64,000 nucleotides of DNA from Brachypterus glaber (GCA_958510825.1 OY294052.1:4857816-4921815); one strand, 5' to 3'. Shown: positions 1 to 11,409, counted from the first letter of the stretch. Notes: generated by a model not told the origin, from the letters alone. Program-made: numbers and translations.

Positions 1-738
1 TTAATATGTGACATGTGATGTTAAGATTGTAGTCTCATTTAACAAGAATGTAGCATGGTGGGGATGTCCTAAGTCCGCCCCTAATAACATCACACAATGA
101 CATCCCGAAAATAACGTGCTTGTGACATCATAAATCCACGTTCCTGTTATATCTAATATCTTATGGATGCCGTTACTGGTACTTTAATATTTAAATAATA
201 TTCTAGGATATTAGCTTTTTCTAAATTAAAACCATTAAAAACGCTATAACCCTATAAAAAAATCGGATTTAAAATCAATCAGTAATTCAAACAATCACAG
301 ATTGAAACAGATAGATTCTAAATACGAAATTGCAGATTAAGCGGAGAATATATTCCTTTAATCCGTGTCCGTGGTCTTGGGAAGCCCGGCAGAGCCTCCT
401 ATCCATTGGAAATCGTATAATGTGTATACAATTTCCTTATAATAATTTAATCTATCAACATCATCTTATATCGATTTTTTTGCTTCGAACGTCGGTGAGA
501 AGCAAAATAACATGACATTCACGTGAAATCCACGTTAATATGTGACATGCGATATATTCACAGCGTTGCTAAATATTTGTTATTAAATAACATGGTTGTC
601 ACGTCACACGTGTTACGTTGCAAATGTGATGTTAAATACATGTTATTTTTCAATATTATGTGATGTTATGATTTAGTTTAAAAATACACCCAAAAGTGAT
701 GTTAATTTCTTGTGATATAACATCCCTTGCTACCTGGG
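1..738. mobile_element. Word-array element, right part (word GTGATGTTA)
   Basis: The interior repeats the word GTGATGTTA and its complement TAACATCAC many times in both orientations (for example 14-23, 85-95, about 620, 660, 697 and 712). The right end reads ...CTTGCTACCTGGG and stops near 738; the left end lies outside the window. No coding sequence is visible. It resembles the other CCC...GGG elements at 15.4-19.3 kb in design but not in interior sequence. Confidence 0.5.
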
Positions 739-941
739 ATGACTAATAGCTCGCAATCACGCGAGATATGAAAATGACATACGATGATAGCCTATTATTG
801 ATAGTTTCTATTGAGTTTAGGTCACATGCAAATTAAATAAAAACCTTTTTTTTGTATCCCCTTTGAAGGGGCATAGCTAACTTATTGTCTTAGCAAGCGT
901 ACATAGCCGGAAGGGAGATCAACACTGAAAAAAATGCTTTA

Positions 942-1679
942 GGGGCTGTCCATATATTACGTAACGCACCTAGGAGGGGGTCAGAGAAATTTTTACAGTT
1001 TGTGACAGGGGGGAGGGGGGGTCTAGGTAAACGTTACGTAACGGAATTTAATAAATTTAATGTTTATTTCCTAAGCTTGCTGCCAGATGTATTTTTATTT
1101 CAACATAAATAACTATTTAGTGGCCCATAATTCCCTTTTTCACACAAAAATTGACGAAACTATGCATATTTAAATAATATTGTAATCAATAAAAAAATTA
1201 ATGACATTGATATTAAAAAAAAATCTTACGGCCCTCTTCTTGCGTGATCTTGCCAATTTATCATCGGCGATGATACATTTTCGCGAGGAATGTGTACTCA
1301 CAGAACACCGATGTGTGTACTATTTTGTGTACCTGTGCATAAACAATATACGTGTTATATGTGACACTCAGTGTAAAAAGAGGTACCTAGTATTTTTTCC
1401 CTGTGTGATATTGATTATGAATATTTTTTTAAAGTTTAAGTGATTTTTTCGTGTAAATTTTTTTCAAGGTTATGTTATACTATATTTTAGGTTCATGTTG
1501 GTTTTGTCGAGAAAAACGAATCAATAGTGAGAATACAGTTAAATTTATTGCGAAACAAAATTTTTATATTGTTACGCGTTACACAGGGGGGGGGGGGGGT
1601 AAATGTGACAGTTTGTTACACAGGGGGAGGGGGGGACAATTTTTTGAAAAATTGCGTTACGTAATATATGGACAGCCCC
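942..1679. mobile_element. Harbinger-type non-autonomous element A, copy 1
   Basis: The ends are inverted: GGGGCTGTCCATATATTACG at the left and its complement at the right. They are flanked by a 3-bp duplication TTA (939-941 and 1680-1682), the target preference of PIF/Harbinger transposons. Inside are G-rich tracts and an AT-rich filler with no convincing coding frame. A 5'-truncated relative is at 24453-25038. Confidence 0.75.
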
Positions 1680-1682
1680 TTA

Positions 1683-2122
1683 CGTATTTTAAGTAGGGTC
1701 CTGAAAAGTGAATAAATTTCTCTGGGATTCTAGTTAAACTTCACATTGTCATTAACAGATAGGAATCTTTCCACTTGTTGGGCAGTGTATTTTATTAAAA
1801 TAAATTGGAGATAAATCTACATTGTAAATTTAGGATAGCATTTTAAGTGAACTTGATTAAACTTTCTAATTGTATAAACAGATTGTTTAAATAATAACAT
1901 TCGCTCGTCAATATAAGCTAAATTAAGTTTTATAACGCGAATATTTTATACATTGTGCTTCCCTTTAACTTTTGAACTGCTAAATATATCAACTTAAATT
2001 TTGGATCACGTATATAACGTAACCCAAATATTTTTTAGGGAAACTCCATTCAACGAGAGAATACGACTCTGACGTCACAGCGCGTAAATTAAAATACCAC
2101 TCTCTAGAGTATGTGGAACTGA
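1683..2122. other. AT-rich stretch without recognised features
   Basis: No coding frame, repeat end or RNA gene was recognised here. Confidence 0.5.
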
Positions 2123-2125
2123 TTT

Positions 2126-2341
2126 GGGAACGTTCAAGTATTACGTAACGCAAATTGTACCAAAATTCATACACTTCATACCCCGATTCTCGCGTTATTA
2201 TAGACTATAGAGATTTCATATTTTGGCTACCCCCCTAATAGGGGGTGTGTTAGGGGGGGTAGCCTTGAATAACGCGAGAACCGAGCTATTAAGTGTATGA
2301 ATTTTGGTACATTTTGCGTTACGTAATACTTGAACGTTCCC
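2126..2341. mobile_element. Palindromic Harbinger-type MITE B, copy 1
   Basis: The two halves are near-perfect inverted repeats of about 100 bp, beginning GGGAACGTTCAAGTATTACG. The flanks repeat TTT (2123-2125, 2342-2344), giving a 3-bp target duplication. The arm interior (GTACCAAAATTCATACACTT) is shared with the copies at 11534-11741 and 17901-18133. The single strand would form a long hairpin with a C/G-rich tip. Confidence 0.75.
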
Positions 2342-2443
2342 TTTCTTAAGACTTAAAAAATTATTTTTGTATACGTATATACATTTTCTATATAAAAAAT
2401 ATGTATTACTTAAGTAATTACACTACAGAATGCTTTTTGATTT

Positions 2444-2592
2444 AAGGCCTATCCAGAAGCTTGCATAAGAACATAAAACATAAGAATGCGATGCCGTGAT
2501 TGGCTTACAAGATACATGGCGGCACATCAGCCAATCACGGCATCGCATTGTTATGTACTGTGTTGTTATGCGAGTCTGTGGATATGTCCTTA
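2444..2592. mobile_element. Palindromic MITE C, copy 1
   Basis: An imperfect palindrome of about 149 bp with ends AAGGCCTATCCAG and GATATGTCCTTA and an inner stem GCCGTGATTGGC / GCCAATCACGGC. A reverse-orientation copy is at 31323-31474. The element is too short to code for protein. Confidence 0.65.
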
Positions 2593-2885
2593 CGTGCTGT
2601 GACGTCAGAGTGGTATTCTTTGAGAGAATTTCTCTCGTTAAATGGAAGTTAGGCAATTTATATGTTTAGGGGGCACAGTGGAGGCCGTGGGAGGATTTTT
2701 TTTTAATGGAAAGAGGGCTTGTTTGATACATAATTTTAAAGCTCATAAAATTACCTATTCAACTATATGTTTTTTATTTTTAGAAAATCGTAATTTTTGT
2801 CAAACTTTTTTTAAAAAATCAAATAATTTTTGGGGGGACTTAGGCACGATCTGTATAATGTGCAAAGGTAAAATTTTCCGACAGG

Positions 2886-3286
2886 GGGGATTGGTGTAGT
2901 GGACTACCGTGTCGTACTTGACGAGTCTACTACCCAAAATAGCGTGAGTTCGATTCTCACTGGCGCCGATTGGCCTTTTTCAGTTAATTAATAATTGAAA
3001 TTTGGCGAAGGCGTAAGTGAAGCGGACACTCCCTATAAATTGGTTCGAAAGTCAATTAAAGCCGGTGGTTCCCTCTACTACTAGCCCACACAAGTCCTGG
3101 ACTTAGGGGATGCTTAATTAAGTAGAATAGTACGAGGTTAAACAAAAATTTAAATAAAGATGCATCTCGAAAATATGATGTGGTAGATTTTTGATTAAGT
3201 AAAGAAAAACCGAGGGGTTTATTTATTGAAAAAAAAGTGTACAAGGATTGTGAGAAACAAAGACTGTCAAAAAGATTGTACAACAT
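2886..3286 (+). mobile_element. tRNA-derived SINE
   Basis: The head (2886-2968) has a pol III A box TGGTGTAGTGG (2892-2902) and a B-box-like GAGTTCGATTC (2946-2956), 43 bp apart. The acceptor-arm sequences do not pair and the anticodon region is expanded, so it is not a working tRNA gene. An unrelated body follows (GGCGAAGGCG at about 3004); a similar body fragment occurs near 54671. The 3' end is uncertain. Confidence 0.5.
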
Positions 3287-3420
3287 TTTAATAAAGATTG
3301 TTAAGGATTTTGGGAAGATTTCAGATGATTGTGGAAGATTTTAGATGATTGTGGAGGATTTTAGATGATTTTAGATTAAGGAATTGTCAAGGATTGTAGA
3401 AGATTCTTTGATAGGTGTAC
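3286..3420. repeat. Degenerate tandem repeat, GATTGTGGAAGATTTTA-like
   Basis: Roughly 20-bp units related to GATGATTGTGGAAGATTTTA recur five or six times with drift. Confidence 0.5.
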
Positions 3421-3727
3421 AAGGATAGTCCAATAAAACCCTCGAGAAAAACTGACCATATAATAAGAAAATCGCCCAGTTTTTTTTTGCTGCGACTCGT
3501 TTTCTTATACCCTGTATTTTTTTGCGTATTTTATGGTACAGTCTCAGGTATATAATCAGTATGTAATCGCGTAATTTTTACAAGTTATTGTACAAGATAG
3601 GAAATTTCAAAACGCGAATTTATGTTATGTAATTTTTGTGTTCTACATTGAATAATTTGGTAATGTTATTCTCTGACCTTCATTTTAATTGCCATAAAAA
3701 TATTAACGAAAAACATATATCAAAAAT

Positions 3728-4140
3728 TTATTATTCCATCAATCTATTTTCTAATCATCGTACAGAGTGATATTGGTAGACTGACAGTTTCGGGCTGCTG
3801 GCCCTCTTCAGTACCAAGAGTCAACTCTGCACGCTGATTAAGAAAACGTTTTTAGACTTTACTCGCAAAAGGAATATAGCCATTAGATTGATGTAGACTT
3901 GTGCGCCATCTATTTCTAGATGTAGACAACTACTCATACCTCTCCTTATCTGGAGACTTTGAATGGTAGCAAGTTGAAGACTTGTGTGTCTCAAGCACAT
4001 AGTACCACTAACGGGTGGTTAGACGTAAAATTAGTAAGGACAGAAATTTTTAATTTCTGTACGATGATTAGAAAATAGATTGATGGAATAATAAATTAAT
4101 ATTTTTATAATTTTGTTTAAAATTAAAAATTTCTGTCCTT
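3728..4140 (-). mobile_element. Penelope-like or retrozyme-like insertion with hammerhead ribozyme
   Basis: This 413-bp insertion is flanked by a perfect 13-bp direct repeat ATATATCAAAAAT (3715-3727 and 4141-4153), the sort of variable-length duplication left by target-primed retroelements such as Penelope-like elements. Its left end (3729-3766) recurs inverted at 4057-4094, about 38 bp, as in the inverted terminal repeats of Penelope insertions. A complete hammerhead motif lies on the minus strand beside the left arm. No reverse transcriptase or endonuclease is present, so this copy is non-autonomous or truncated. Confidence 0.6.
3773..3817 (-). ncRNA. Hammerhead ribozyme (type I, minimal)
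   Basis: Reading the minus strand from 3817: stem I TTGGTA (3817-3812), core CTGAAGA (3811-3805), stem II GGGC / GCCC closing a CAGCA loop (3804-3792), core GAAA (3791-3788), a very short stem III, cleavage triplet GTC (3781-3779), then TACCAA (3778-3773) pairing perfectly with stem I. All conserved core residues of the hammerhead (CUGANGA, GAAA, UH) are present. Predicted cleavage is 3' of base 3779 on the minus strand. The short stem III is typical of retrotransposon hammerheads, which may work as dimers. Confidence 0.75.
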
Positions 4141-4153
4141 ATATATCAAAAAT

Positions 4154-4806
4154 ATTACGAACCGGCTGTTTAAAAGTCCGACGTAACATAACCTAACCTA
4201 TTGTCCCCCACTGCCCCCCTGGCGGCGCCTTACCGAATAAAAATTTGAAAAATATGACAAATGATAGTTTTTGTTGTGTAATATGCATATTCCAAATTTC
4301 AAGTTTATATATCATCCCGTTCAAAAGTTACGGGGGGTGTATATGCTAAACATTAACCACATTAGACATACGGATATTTATGTGAATTTTGATATATAAA
4401 TATTTTCTAGTTTCATTATTGTTTATTTAACTTGACCTTAACAATTAAAAATTACTAGCTAAATGAATAATATTAATAAATTTGATTTAAATAAATTTTA
4501 ACAATAATATTATATTTTATAACGATTTCGTGTAAATTATAGTATATATACATATAAAATAGTTATTTATAATACAAGGGCGAAAAGTTAAGTTTTTCGA
4601 TTGAGTAGGTTTTTAGAAGCCGAGGGCCGGCCGATGGGGCCGGCCCGAGGGTAATAAACCTACGAAATCGAAATTTATGACGTTTTTTGGCGATTTTGGG
4701 AAATTCTACCGTATAGTATAATACTATTCTAGCGCAAGCGCTGTGTATGTTATAATAATACATCCCGCTTCGATAAACTGCTATAGCAAAAAAAATGCAA
4801 ATTCTG
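4154..4806. other. No gene; GC-rich hairpin and repeat fragment
   Basis: 4155-4340 is weakly similar in layout to 54360-54600 (shared TTCCAAATTT-AAGTT block), so probably an old repeat. 4624-4646 is a GC-rich hairpin (GGGCCGGCC / GGGGCCGGCCC). Bases 4706-4742 recur inverted near 14183-14213 (CTATTCTAGCGCAAGCG). Nothing coding was seen. Confidence 0.4.
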
Positions 4807-5016
4807 CACAGAAAAAAATGATTTCTTGAACGAAGGACACGTCTCTTTCGATATGTTCAAAGTCATATTCACTTGTTTCTTTATTCAAAAATCAGTGCTC
4901 TTCATTCAAGAACATTGACTTTGGTTCAAATGCTAGTCTTGAAACAAGAGAATATGGCTTTTAACATATCGAAAGACACGCGTCCTTAGCTCAAGGAATC
5001 CTTTTTTTTTTCTGTG
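4807..5016. mobile_element. Foldback MITE with CACAGAAAAAAATGATT ends
   Basis: Inverted arms of about 75 bp: CACAGAAAAAAATGATT...CTTTCGATATGTT on the left, AACATATCGAAAG...TCTGTG on the right. It is non-coding. Confidence 0.6.
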
Positions 5017-5553
5017 TGTTTATTTAATTTGTTTTAGGTATGTAAACTTAAAACAAAGGGAAAACAGTTGATCTAAGCGATAGTATTTTTAAACTTGGGT
5101 CTTAAATTAACGGGTAATAAATAAACAGATTTTGAAGATAACAAATAGAGCCTTGTATATATATTTTTTTTTGCTAAAGATGGTGGACAAAGTTTGGCAA
5201 AACTATAAAAAACTTTTGGGGATAGAAATTTTTTTACAAAAAATCAATTTGTTAGTACAATGTAAAAAAAATTGAGAGCATTTTTTATTTCCATTTTAAG
5301 ACTAGGTATTCGCCCGTATGCACAGGGTCCTTGGAAAAAATCTGACGCCTCGATAAGTACTTTTTAAATAGTTAACATCTGGTGTCTCTGGATCTATAAT
5401 GACGATATGTGTACTCACGTATAAAGAAGGTTTTTTGCAGGGATGTCGCTTAAAATTCAAGACAGATTTCTATAAAAAGAAAAATAAAACACAAGATGAC
5501 AAGGTATAATAATAGAAAATTAAACCATAATGGACAAAATTGGAAATAACAAC
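5017..5553. other. No gene recognised
   Basis: AT-rich sequence with no open frame of note and no repeat ends that could be defined. Confidence 0.4.
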
Positions 5554-5555
5554 TA

Positions 5556-5879
5556 CAGGGTGGCCCATAAGTCACTTTACCATTTAAAAATTGAATAACT
5601 TTTTTGTCAATTTTTTTAATTTATTTCTTTTGTAATATAGAGTACAGGAAAGAGAACTAGGTATGGAAAATCAAAAGTCTTTTAAATGACGTCTATGAAA
5701 AGGGCCCGTGCTTGCAAAGCGGAAAATGGACGTCATTTAAAAGACATGATTTTTCATGCATAGTTCAAAAAAAATTCAATTTCCTGTACTCTATATTGTA
5801 AAAGAAATAAATAAAAAAAATTGACAAACAAAAAAGTTATTTAATTTTTAAATGGTAAAGTGACTTATGGGCCACACTG
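5556..5879. mobile_element. Mariner-type foldback MITE (CAGGGTGGCCCAT ends)
   Basis: The ends CAGGGTGGCCCATAAGTCAC and GTGACTTATGGGCCACACTG are inverted and flanked by TA (5554-5555, 5880-5881), as expected for Tc1/mariner insertions. The arms continue for about 150 bp, leaving a tiny GC-richer centre near 5700-5720. Confidence 0.75.
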
Positions 5880-5881
5880 TA

Positions 5882-6880
5882 TAAACATTAAAAGTGCGTT
5901 AATACGTATTCAATCGATATACCACGGTCCGTTTCCGCGTATATCGTTCTGTTCGCCTGGAAATCAAAAATAAAAAGCTATGAATCGCCTGTGAATAAAT
6001 AGTCTAACTGCTCCCACAAAGCTATCGCGCGCACTATTCTCCAACGTTCCTGAGAAGAAAATACTAGATCTAGTCAGAAGAGCTTGCAAAGGAATAAGGT
6101 AATATATCTTTATCTAGCGCTGGTCCTTAATTACAGTTCAATTTCGCATGTAACCCTCAGTTTTTACATTAAACATTAAATGTGCAGTCACCAGAAAAAA
6201 ATAAGAGACAACTTGGTTTGTTCGGATACGTAAAAAGAATGGAAAATGAAAGAATAAATAGAAGAACGTATGACGCTCAAAAAACACAGCGGAGAAAATT
6301 TTGGATAAGACTACCGCAAGGTACAATGAGTTTCAGGATTAAGCAACTAAAAAGTAAAAAAAAGCATAACAAAAATAAATAAATGGGGGTCCTCTGAAGC
6401 ACAAATGAAAAAATATGAGAAATGTTCTTTAAAAGGGGCGTCTTACGGTTTAGATTTGATACTTTTTACTTTGTTTAGCAAAGAGATTTTTCTGACCCTG
6501 GCACTCAATATAAAATTTAATGCCGAAAAACTAGACCCGTTTCGGGCAGAAGTACATATGAGGAAACGAATAAGGGGTCCAAACGAGGGTCGTTTTATCT
6601 TTAAATAGATATATGTAGATATGTTTAAGATTTAAGATCACCTATGATAATATTTGTATAGCTGTAATATATATCAACAATTTTAAATCGTAATTATATA
6701 ATTTATGTTTATATACAAATAGGCCTCTTCAAATTAAAAATTATGCCTAATTGGACATAATTAAATATTATTTCAATAAATAAATCAGTCAAACGAGGCT
6801 ATTTTGTTCTAATTTATGTCAGTGGATAAAATAAAGGGGATGATTCAATATCACAAAACATGAAAAACCAACACAGGAAC
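5882..6880. other. No gene recognised
   Basis: Two open frames of 62-67 codons here show no recognisable domain and no coding-like composition. I see no repeat boundaries. Confidence 0.4.
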
Positions 6881-7138
6881 ATATGTCCGAAAATAAGCCT
6901 TAAGGGAGCTACGGCCCTTCGAAGATGGACATACTGAATGGGGAACAAAAAAGCACCGATAAAATCCCTGTAAAAAAAAACAAGTAGAGACCAGTAAGAT
7001 CCAGTAGATTGCGATTCGTTTTCTACTGATATCTACTTGCTTTTTTAGCTTAATGCTTCAGGGCGATTCTTTATTTAAAACTAAGCAAAAAAGTATTCTT
7101 CACCGAAACACCTAAATTTAATATTAAAGGAGTAATAA
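6880..7138. repeat. Fragments of foldback family L
   Basis: The block around 6885-6925 (AATAAGCCTTAAGGGAGCTACGG) and 7050-7138 match the ends of the family L copies at 36668-37262 and 39739-40918. A short inverted pair (AAACAAGTAGAGA... and ...TCTACTTGCTTTTT) lies at about 6978-7048. Confidence 0.45.
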
Positions 7139-7539
7139 CCTTTTTCTATTTTGCGACTTGTAAGCTCATAATCACACGCATTTTGCGTGTTCTTATAGGC
7201 CTATAAGAGGTCTGTACTTTTTTTCTTTTGGGTTGGCAACAGACCTGGCCTATCGCTTGACATTTTCCGTGCAAATGTCAATGTCGCTTTAAAGTTGAAT
7301 ATTCTACAAAATTTTGTGTTTAGGTTATTTTTACCATGTTAAAATTGTGGCTTGGTTAATTGCAGTAAAAAAGAGAAGAGATGACTATAAAATATTCTTA
7401 GAATTTTAAACATGGTGTAAACTGTAATGCCAATCCAAAACAAAAATCCCGTAATCAGTCATCAATTTAAATGTAAGTTTTTTTAAATTTTAGAGTAAAA
7501 TAGAAAAATTTGTATAAAGAACTCGTTTCATAACACGTT
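7139..7539. repeat. Repeat family O, copy 1
   Basis: About 400 bp matching 13720-14144 in the same orientation at very high identity. Shared landmarks include GCATTTTGCGTGTTCTTATAGG, GGTTGGCAACAGACCTGG and GCTTGACATTTTCCGTGC, each read only as a marker. The ends are loosely inverted (CTTTTTCTATTTT / AAAATAGAAAAA). It is non-coding. Confidence 0.65.
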
Positions 7540-7954
7540 ATGAAACTAGTACTTTAATATATTATAAAGGAGTAATAGCTTTTTAAAAAGTAATATTTTT
7601 GCTGGCACAAAATGTTACTTTTTATTTAATTGCACTTTTTTATGAAAAACAGTTGTTTTAAAAAAAAATCAATTTCCACCCTCTTCCAAAACAGTTACTG
7701 CTTAATTAAATACCCTTATGTGGGTCTGTATAATTTTGATACCACTTTATAAAAACCATTTTTAATTAAACAAGTTTAATTATAATTAACCACCCCCTTT
7801 TTAAAAAATAGTAGCTGCAGCAAATAAAGTGAACCCTCGCTTTTTTCTACTCTAATCTGGAATAAACTTAATGACATTAGGTTTGTTTTGGTTCTCAAAA
7901 ATATCAGTTCTTAACTGATTCTGAACCGGCGCAGTTACATACATATTTCACACA
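7540..7954. other. No gene recognised
   Basis: AT-rich. A block around 7560-7625 (ATTAAAGGAGTAATAGC-like, with a TTTGCTGGCACAAAATGTTAC run) matches parts of family L near 37030-37090. Confidence 0.4.
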
Positions 7955-8165
7955 ATATCCCCCGGATATACTCTCAATGTCGCATGTCCCGGGACATTAG
8001 TCGTATATTCCAAGGATATCCCGAAAGGTATGTACTGAGGATATACTGCCCGTATATTCCAAGGATATAAGGTATGTCCTTCGTTCATCCCAGGGACCTC
8101 CCAGGAGGATGTCCCGGGGATGTCCTTTTCGGGATATCTCTGGGATATACGAGCAGTATGTCACC
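7955..8165. repeat. Palindromic word array (word GGATATCC / GGGATAT)
   Basis: The words GGGATAT, ATATCCC and ATGTCCCGGGACAT recur about ten times in both orientations, giving several overlapping hairpins. Ends could not be placed with confidence. The layout is like the word-array elements at 15.4-19.3 kb. Confidence 0.5.
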
Positions 8166-8801
8166 GCTCAAAAATTCCCTACTAAATATTAGCGAATTTC
8201 CCAACTTTTTTACCCTGAGAAAAAAGCTTGGCGTCATTCCTGCTGTTAGTTATGAATTATGATAATAATTAATAATAATGTATGCAAAACATTGCATGTA
8301 TGTACAAATTATTAAAACAAACAGCCAAAAACATGTGAATTTAATGCAAAACGGTTCTAACTCAGTTAGAACACTGTTGTACTACTTTTTATAGATTTTT
8401 AGGTTATCAAAGTTCCAACTGATAACTTATTTTAGCTAATATTTAAAATATCAACAAAATCTGTTTTATAGGTACTAATTTATCCTAATATAAGCCCATC
8501 CCCACATAATATACCACTCAATTATGTAATTTAAGGTAAGTTTCATGATTTTAAAGTTTTGATTGATCATAACTCAAATCTATAATTTATACAGTTGAAA
8601 CCTTGTTGTTCTCATACGACGATATGACGAGCATGTGGTGGGGTTCCTGGGCTAGAAATGTGATGATGTTGTATAGAGCTCTTTCCTGGGGTTGGGCCCA
8701 CCGTTGGGACAACCGGTGGTCAGATGAAACCTTTAATTAATATTTTAAGACTGTTAAACCAGATTATAAACTAGTTTTTGATTCTAGCCAAATTCAGTGT
8801 T
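8166..8801. other. No gene recognised
   Basis: AT-rich; no repeat ends or coding sequence recognised. A GC-richer patch at 8610-8730 has no open frame that looks like protein. Confidence 0.4.
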
Positions 8802-8950
8802 CATAGGCGTAACTAGGGGGGGGGGCTTAGGGGGGCTAAGCCCCCCCCCAAATCAAACTATAAAAGTAAAATTACGTATATATTTTTTACATATACATAT
8901 ATGTAGGGGGCTCATGTCCCCCCCCAAATTTGGAGCTGGTTACGCCCCTG
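8802..8950. mobile_element. Short G/C-tract MITE (CATAGGCGTAACTAGG ends)
   Basis: The ends ATAGGCGTAACTAGG and GGTTACGCCCCTG are imperfect inverted repeats, each followed by a long G or C run and GGCTTAG / CTAAGCC. A related fragment sits inside 47987-48273. Confidence 0.5.
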
Positions 8951-9046
8951 TCAGTGTTGGATATTTTATTTAAATAGATATAATTTTTATTGTTCTATAG
9001 TAATCTTTTATAGGTATCTACATAGAAACTAGTTTAGCTTTTAGAC

Positions 9047-9460
9047 CAGGGGTCGGGAACTTCCAAAGAACCGGACTAAAAGGAAAAAAAAATTTAGCAC
9101 AAATTGTAGCAAAAATTAATAGAAAATACACTTTTTCAGAATTTAGGGGTAATTTCGGGGCCCTGTTGGCACGGGTTAGAAACTTTTGTTCAGGCTAAGA
9201 TTTTGCAGGCTTATTTTTATACTTAAACATTAAAAATATAGATATCAAGGTTTTTAAATTTTATAAAATTGCAAACACTATGGCTGGTTTTATACGAATT
9301 TTATCTATATTTGCATGATTTTAGGTACCACCCTATAATAGTAATTGTAGCATGCTATAAGTGGAAAACACAATTTTACACGTAAAATTTTTGCCCGTTC
9401 CGCATACGTACATAAACCAGGGGACAGCATGCGACTCGCACTGACGTTACTGACCCCTAG
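9047..9460. mobile_element. hAT-like MITE (CAGGGGTCGGGAAC ends)
   Basis: The left end CAGGGGTCGGGAAC and a right end GTTACTGACCCCTAG are imperfect inverted repeats of the CAGGGGTC type common to hAT elements. A CATGCGACTCGCA block near the right end fits non-autonomous hAT copies. A clear 8-bp duplication was not found. Confidence 0.45.
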
Positions 9461-9602
9461 TTACTAGATAATTGATCCATTTTCCGGCTTCTTGTGAACA
9501 AAGACAAACTTGTTTCATTTATTTTTTCTTTGTTATATTGTTAGTTGACCCTCGGTTTGACCTAAGAAGGCAATTGTGGAAAATGCACGCAGGGTATAGT
9601 CT

Positions 9603-10260
9603 AAGAGATGGTGGTCATTTTTATTTTATTATTTTTTCCTAGCTGTATTTTAAATATGTCTTAAAGTATATTCAAATTAAGCTATTTGAAAATCGCCAGG
9701 TCCAGGATCGGGTTTCTTTGGGTGCTAGAAGCTCCAAAAAGCTGGTGAAATAGGGACCCCGAAAAATATATTCTTAACTTACCAAGTCAAACACATTACA
9801 TTTATTACATTTAGATTAGTCTATTTTCACCGTTTTACACAATTATTCAGTAGGTCAAGGGGTAAAAAAGGCTTTAAAACGTTTATTTGACATATGTCAC
9901 CACTTAAAAGTCTAAAGAATTTTCATTTAATCAAAATTTCATTTTATAAATTCTCACTTCTTTAAAAAATTAAGTATATCAAATATGTCAAAGGCACTTT
10001 TTAAAGACTGTTCTTACCCCTTGGCCCCAGAATTATTGTGTGGAAATAGCTTAATCTGAATGTAATAAATGTAATGTATATGACTCGGCAAGTTAAAAAT
10101 AGATTTTTTGAGAGCTCATTGCCACAGCTTTTGGGGCCTCTAGCATCCAAAGGAACCGGATTCGGAGCCTAGTAATTTGAAAATGACTTAATTTGAATGT
10201 ACTTTAAGACATATATAAAATACAGCCGGGAGAAAATATTAAAATAAAAATGGGGAACAA
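9603..10260. mobile_element. Foldback element E, copy 1
   Basis: Two arms of about 300 bp (from 9603 and ending at 10260) are inverted copies of each other: TTTTAAATATGTCTTAAAGT on the left, ACTTTAAGACATATATAAAA on the right. The centre is a short AT-rich loop. The right edge abuts a truncated hAT MITE at 10262. A second copy is at 43387-45291. Confidence 0.65.
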
Positions 10261-10261
10261 C

Positions 10262-10448
10262 ATCTCGGTTTGTTTGTAAACAAATAGGTGGTATATTCAG
10301 GCCTGGACAATAACAATTACCAGTAACTGTTGTCTCTGTTAGAACAAAGCTGTGCGAGTAAGACAGACAAATGTATATGTTGGCTACGTTTTTTTCAGTT
10401 TTTACAAATGAAATGTATATTCTAGAGAGAAGAGTTATTAGTTCGTTG
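10262..10448 (-). mobile_element. hAT-type MITE D, truncated copy
   Basis: Matches the inverse of the 254-bp MITE at 54912-55165 but lacks about 60 bp of one end. It retains the terminus ...GAGTTATTAGTTCGTTG at 10448. Confidence 0.65.
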
Positions 10449-10742
10449 GTTACAGTAGCAAAAGTAAATTAAAATGAGGTTTGAAATTTGATTCGTCTAG
10501 ACGTTACGAAGTATCAGGTTTTAAAAGTTGATAAATTACAATAGCATTCAGGTACAGCTTTCATGACCCTTCAAGGTACCTACTAAATTATACTTAATAT
10601 TTTAGGGCCTAATTCTTACAATTCATATTATAGGTAATAAATAATTTGTTTGTCATCCTTAACTATTACAAATCTTATTCAATATGTATTTTTTTTGTTT
10701 GTCATTGTCATGTTAACATAAAAATAAAAATAAAATCTCTAA

Positions 10743-10875
10743 GGGCCACTTGCACCAACAATGGTTTAACTTTAAACTTGGATTAAACTGACCCTCGACC
10801 AATCAGAACCGAATTTTTAACTTAAACTCAGTTTAGTCAAGATAATTACAGTTTAAAGGTGGGTGCAAGTGACTC
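10743..10875. mobile_element. Harbinger-type MITE (GGGCCACTTGCACCA ends)
   Basis: The ends GGGCCACTTGCACCAAC and GGTGGGTGCAAGTGACTC are inverted, with a 3-bp duplication TAA (10740-10742, 10876-10878). The interior is a palindrome of TTTAAACTT-like words. It is non-coding. Confidence 0.7.
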
Positions 10876-10878
10876 TAA

Positions 10879-11409
10879 AAGGTAACTTTTTAATAAAAAA
10901 AATTGGTACTACTGTGCTCATGAAACATAAATTATCCGAGTTTATAAAGTTGGACAATAGGGCCCTAGGGTAGTAGGTTGATAGGAAAACATTAAAGTGC
11001 TTTTTGTGGGGTAATATGAGAATGTTAGAAATGAACAGGTCAGTTTACAAACGGGAGCATATTGAAGAAAATTAAGGAAACTCGTATCTTGTGGAAACAG
11101 AGTGGATCCATGGAGAGAGCTAACAGTCAAAATTTGACAATTTAATGGTGAGTTCTATTCTGACATGAGAGCTTAAAGATTTGTTGGAGAGCGAGTTTTT
11201 AGAATAAGAAACGAAGGCATGCCTAGAATAGAATACTGCTTACTGATGAAGACAGAAGACATTTTAGGGAAATGAAAGGGCTGCCTTAGAACAGTTTTCT
11301 AATCAGTATTAGGATGATATTCCCTCCCCCCAGAACCTTTATTTGTTATATTTTTTTATTTTAGATAAAAAATTTAAAAATTAAAATAATAGCCGTGAAT
11401 TTTTGTTCT
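10879..11409. other. No gene recognised
   Basis: No coding frame, RNA or repeat end recognised. Confidence 0.4.

Noticed and set aside
2886..2968. Functional tRNA gene
   Set aside because: A and B boxes are present but the acceptor stem does not pair and the anticodon region is too long; a SINE head fits better.
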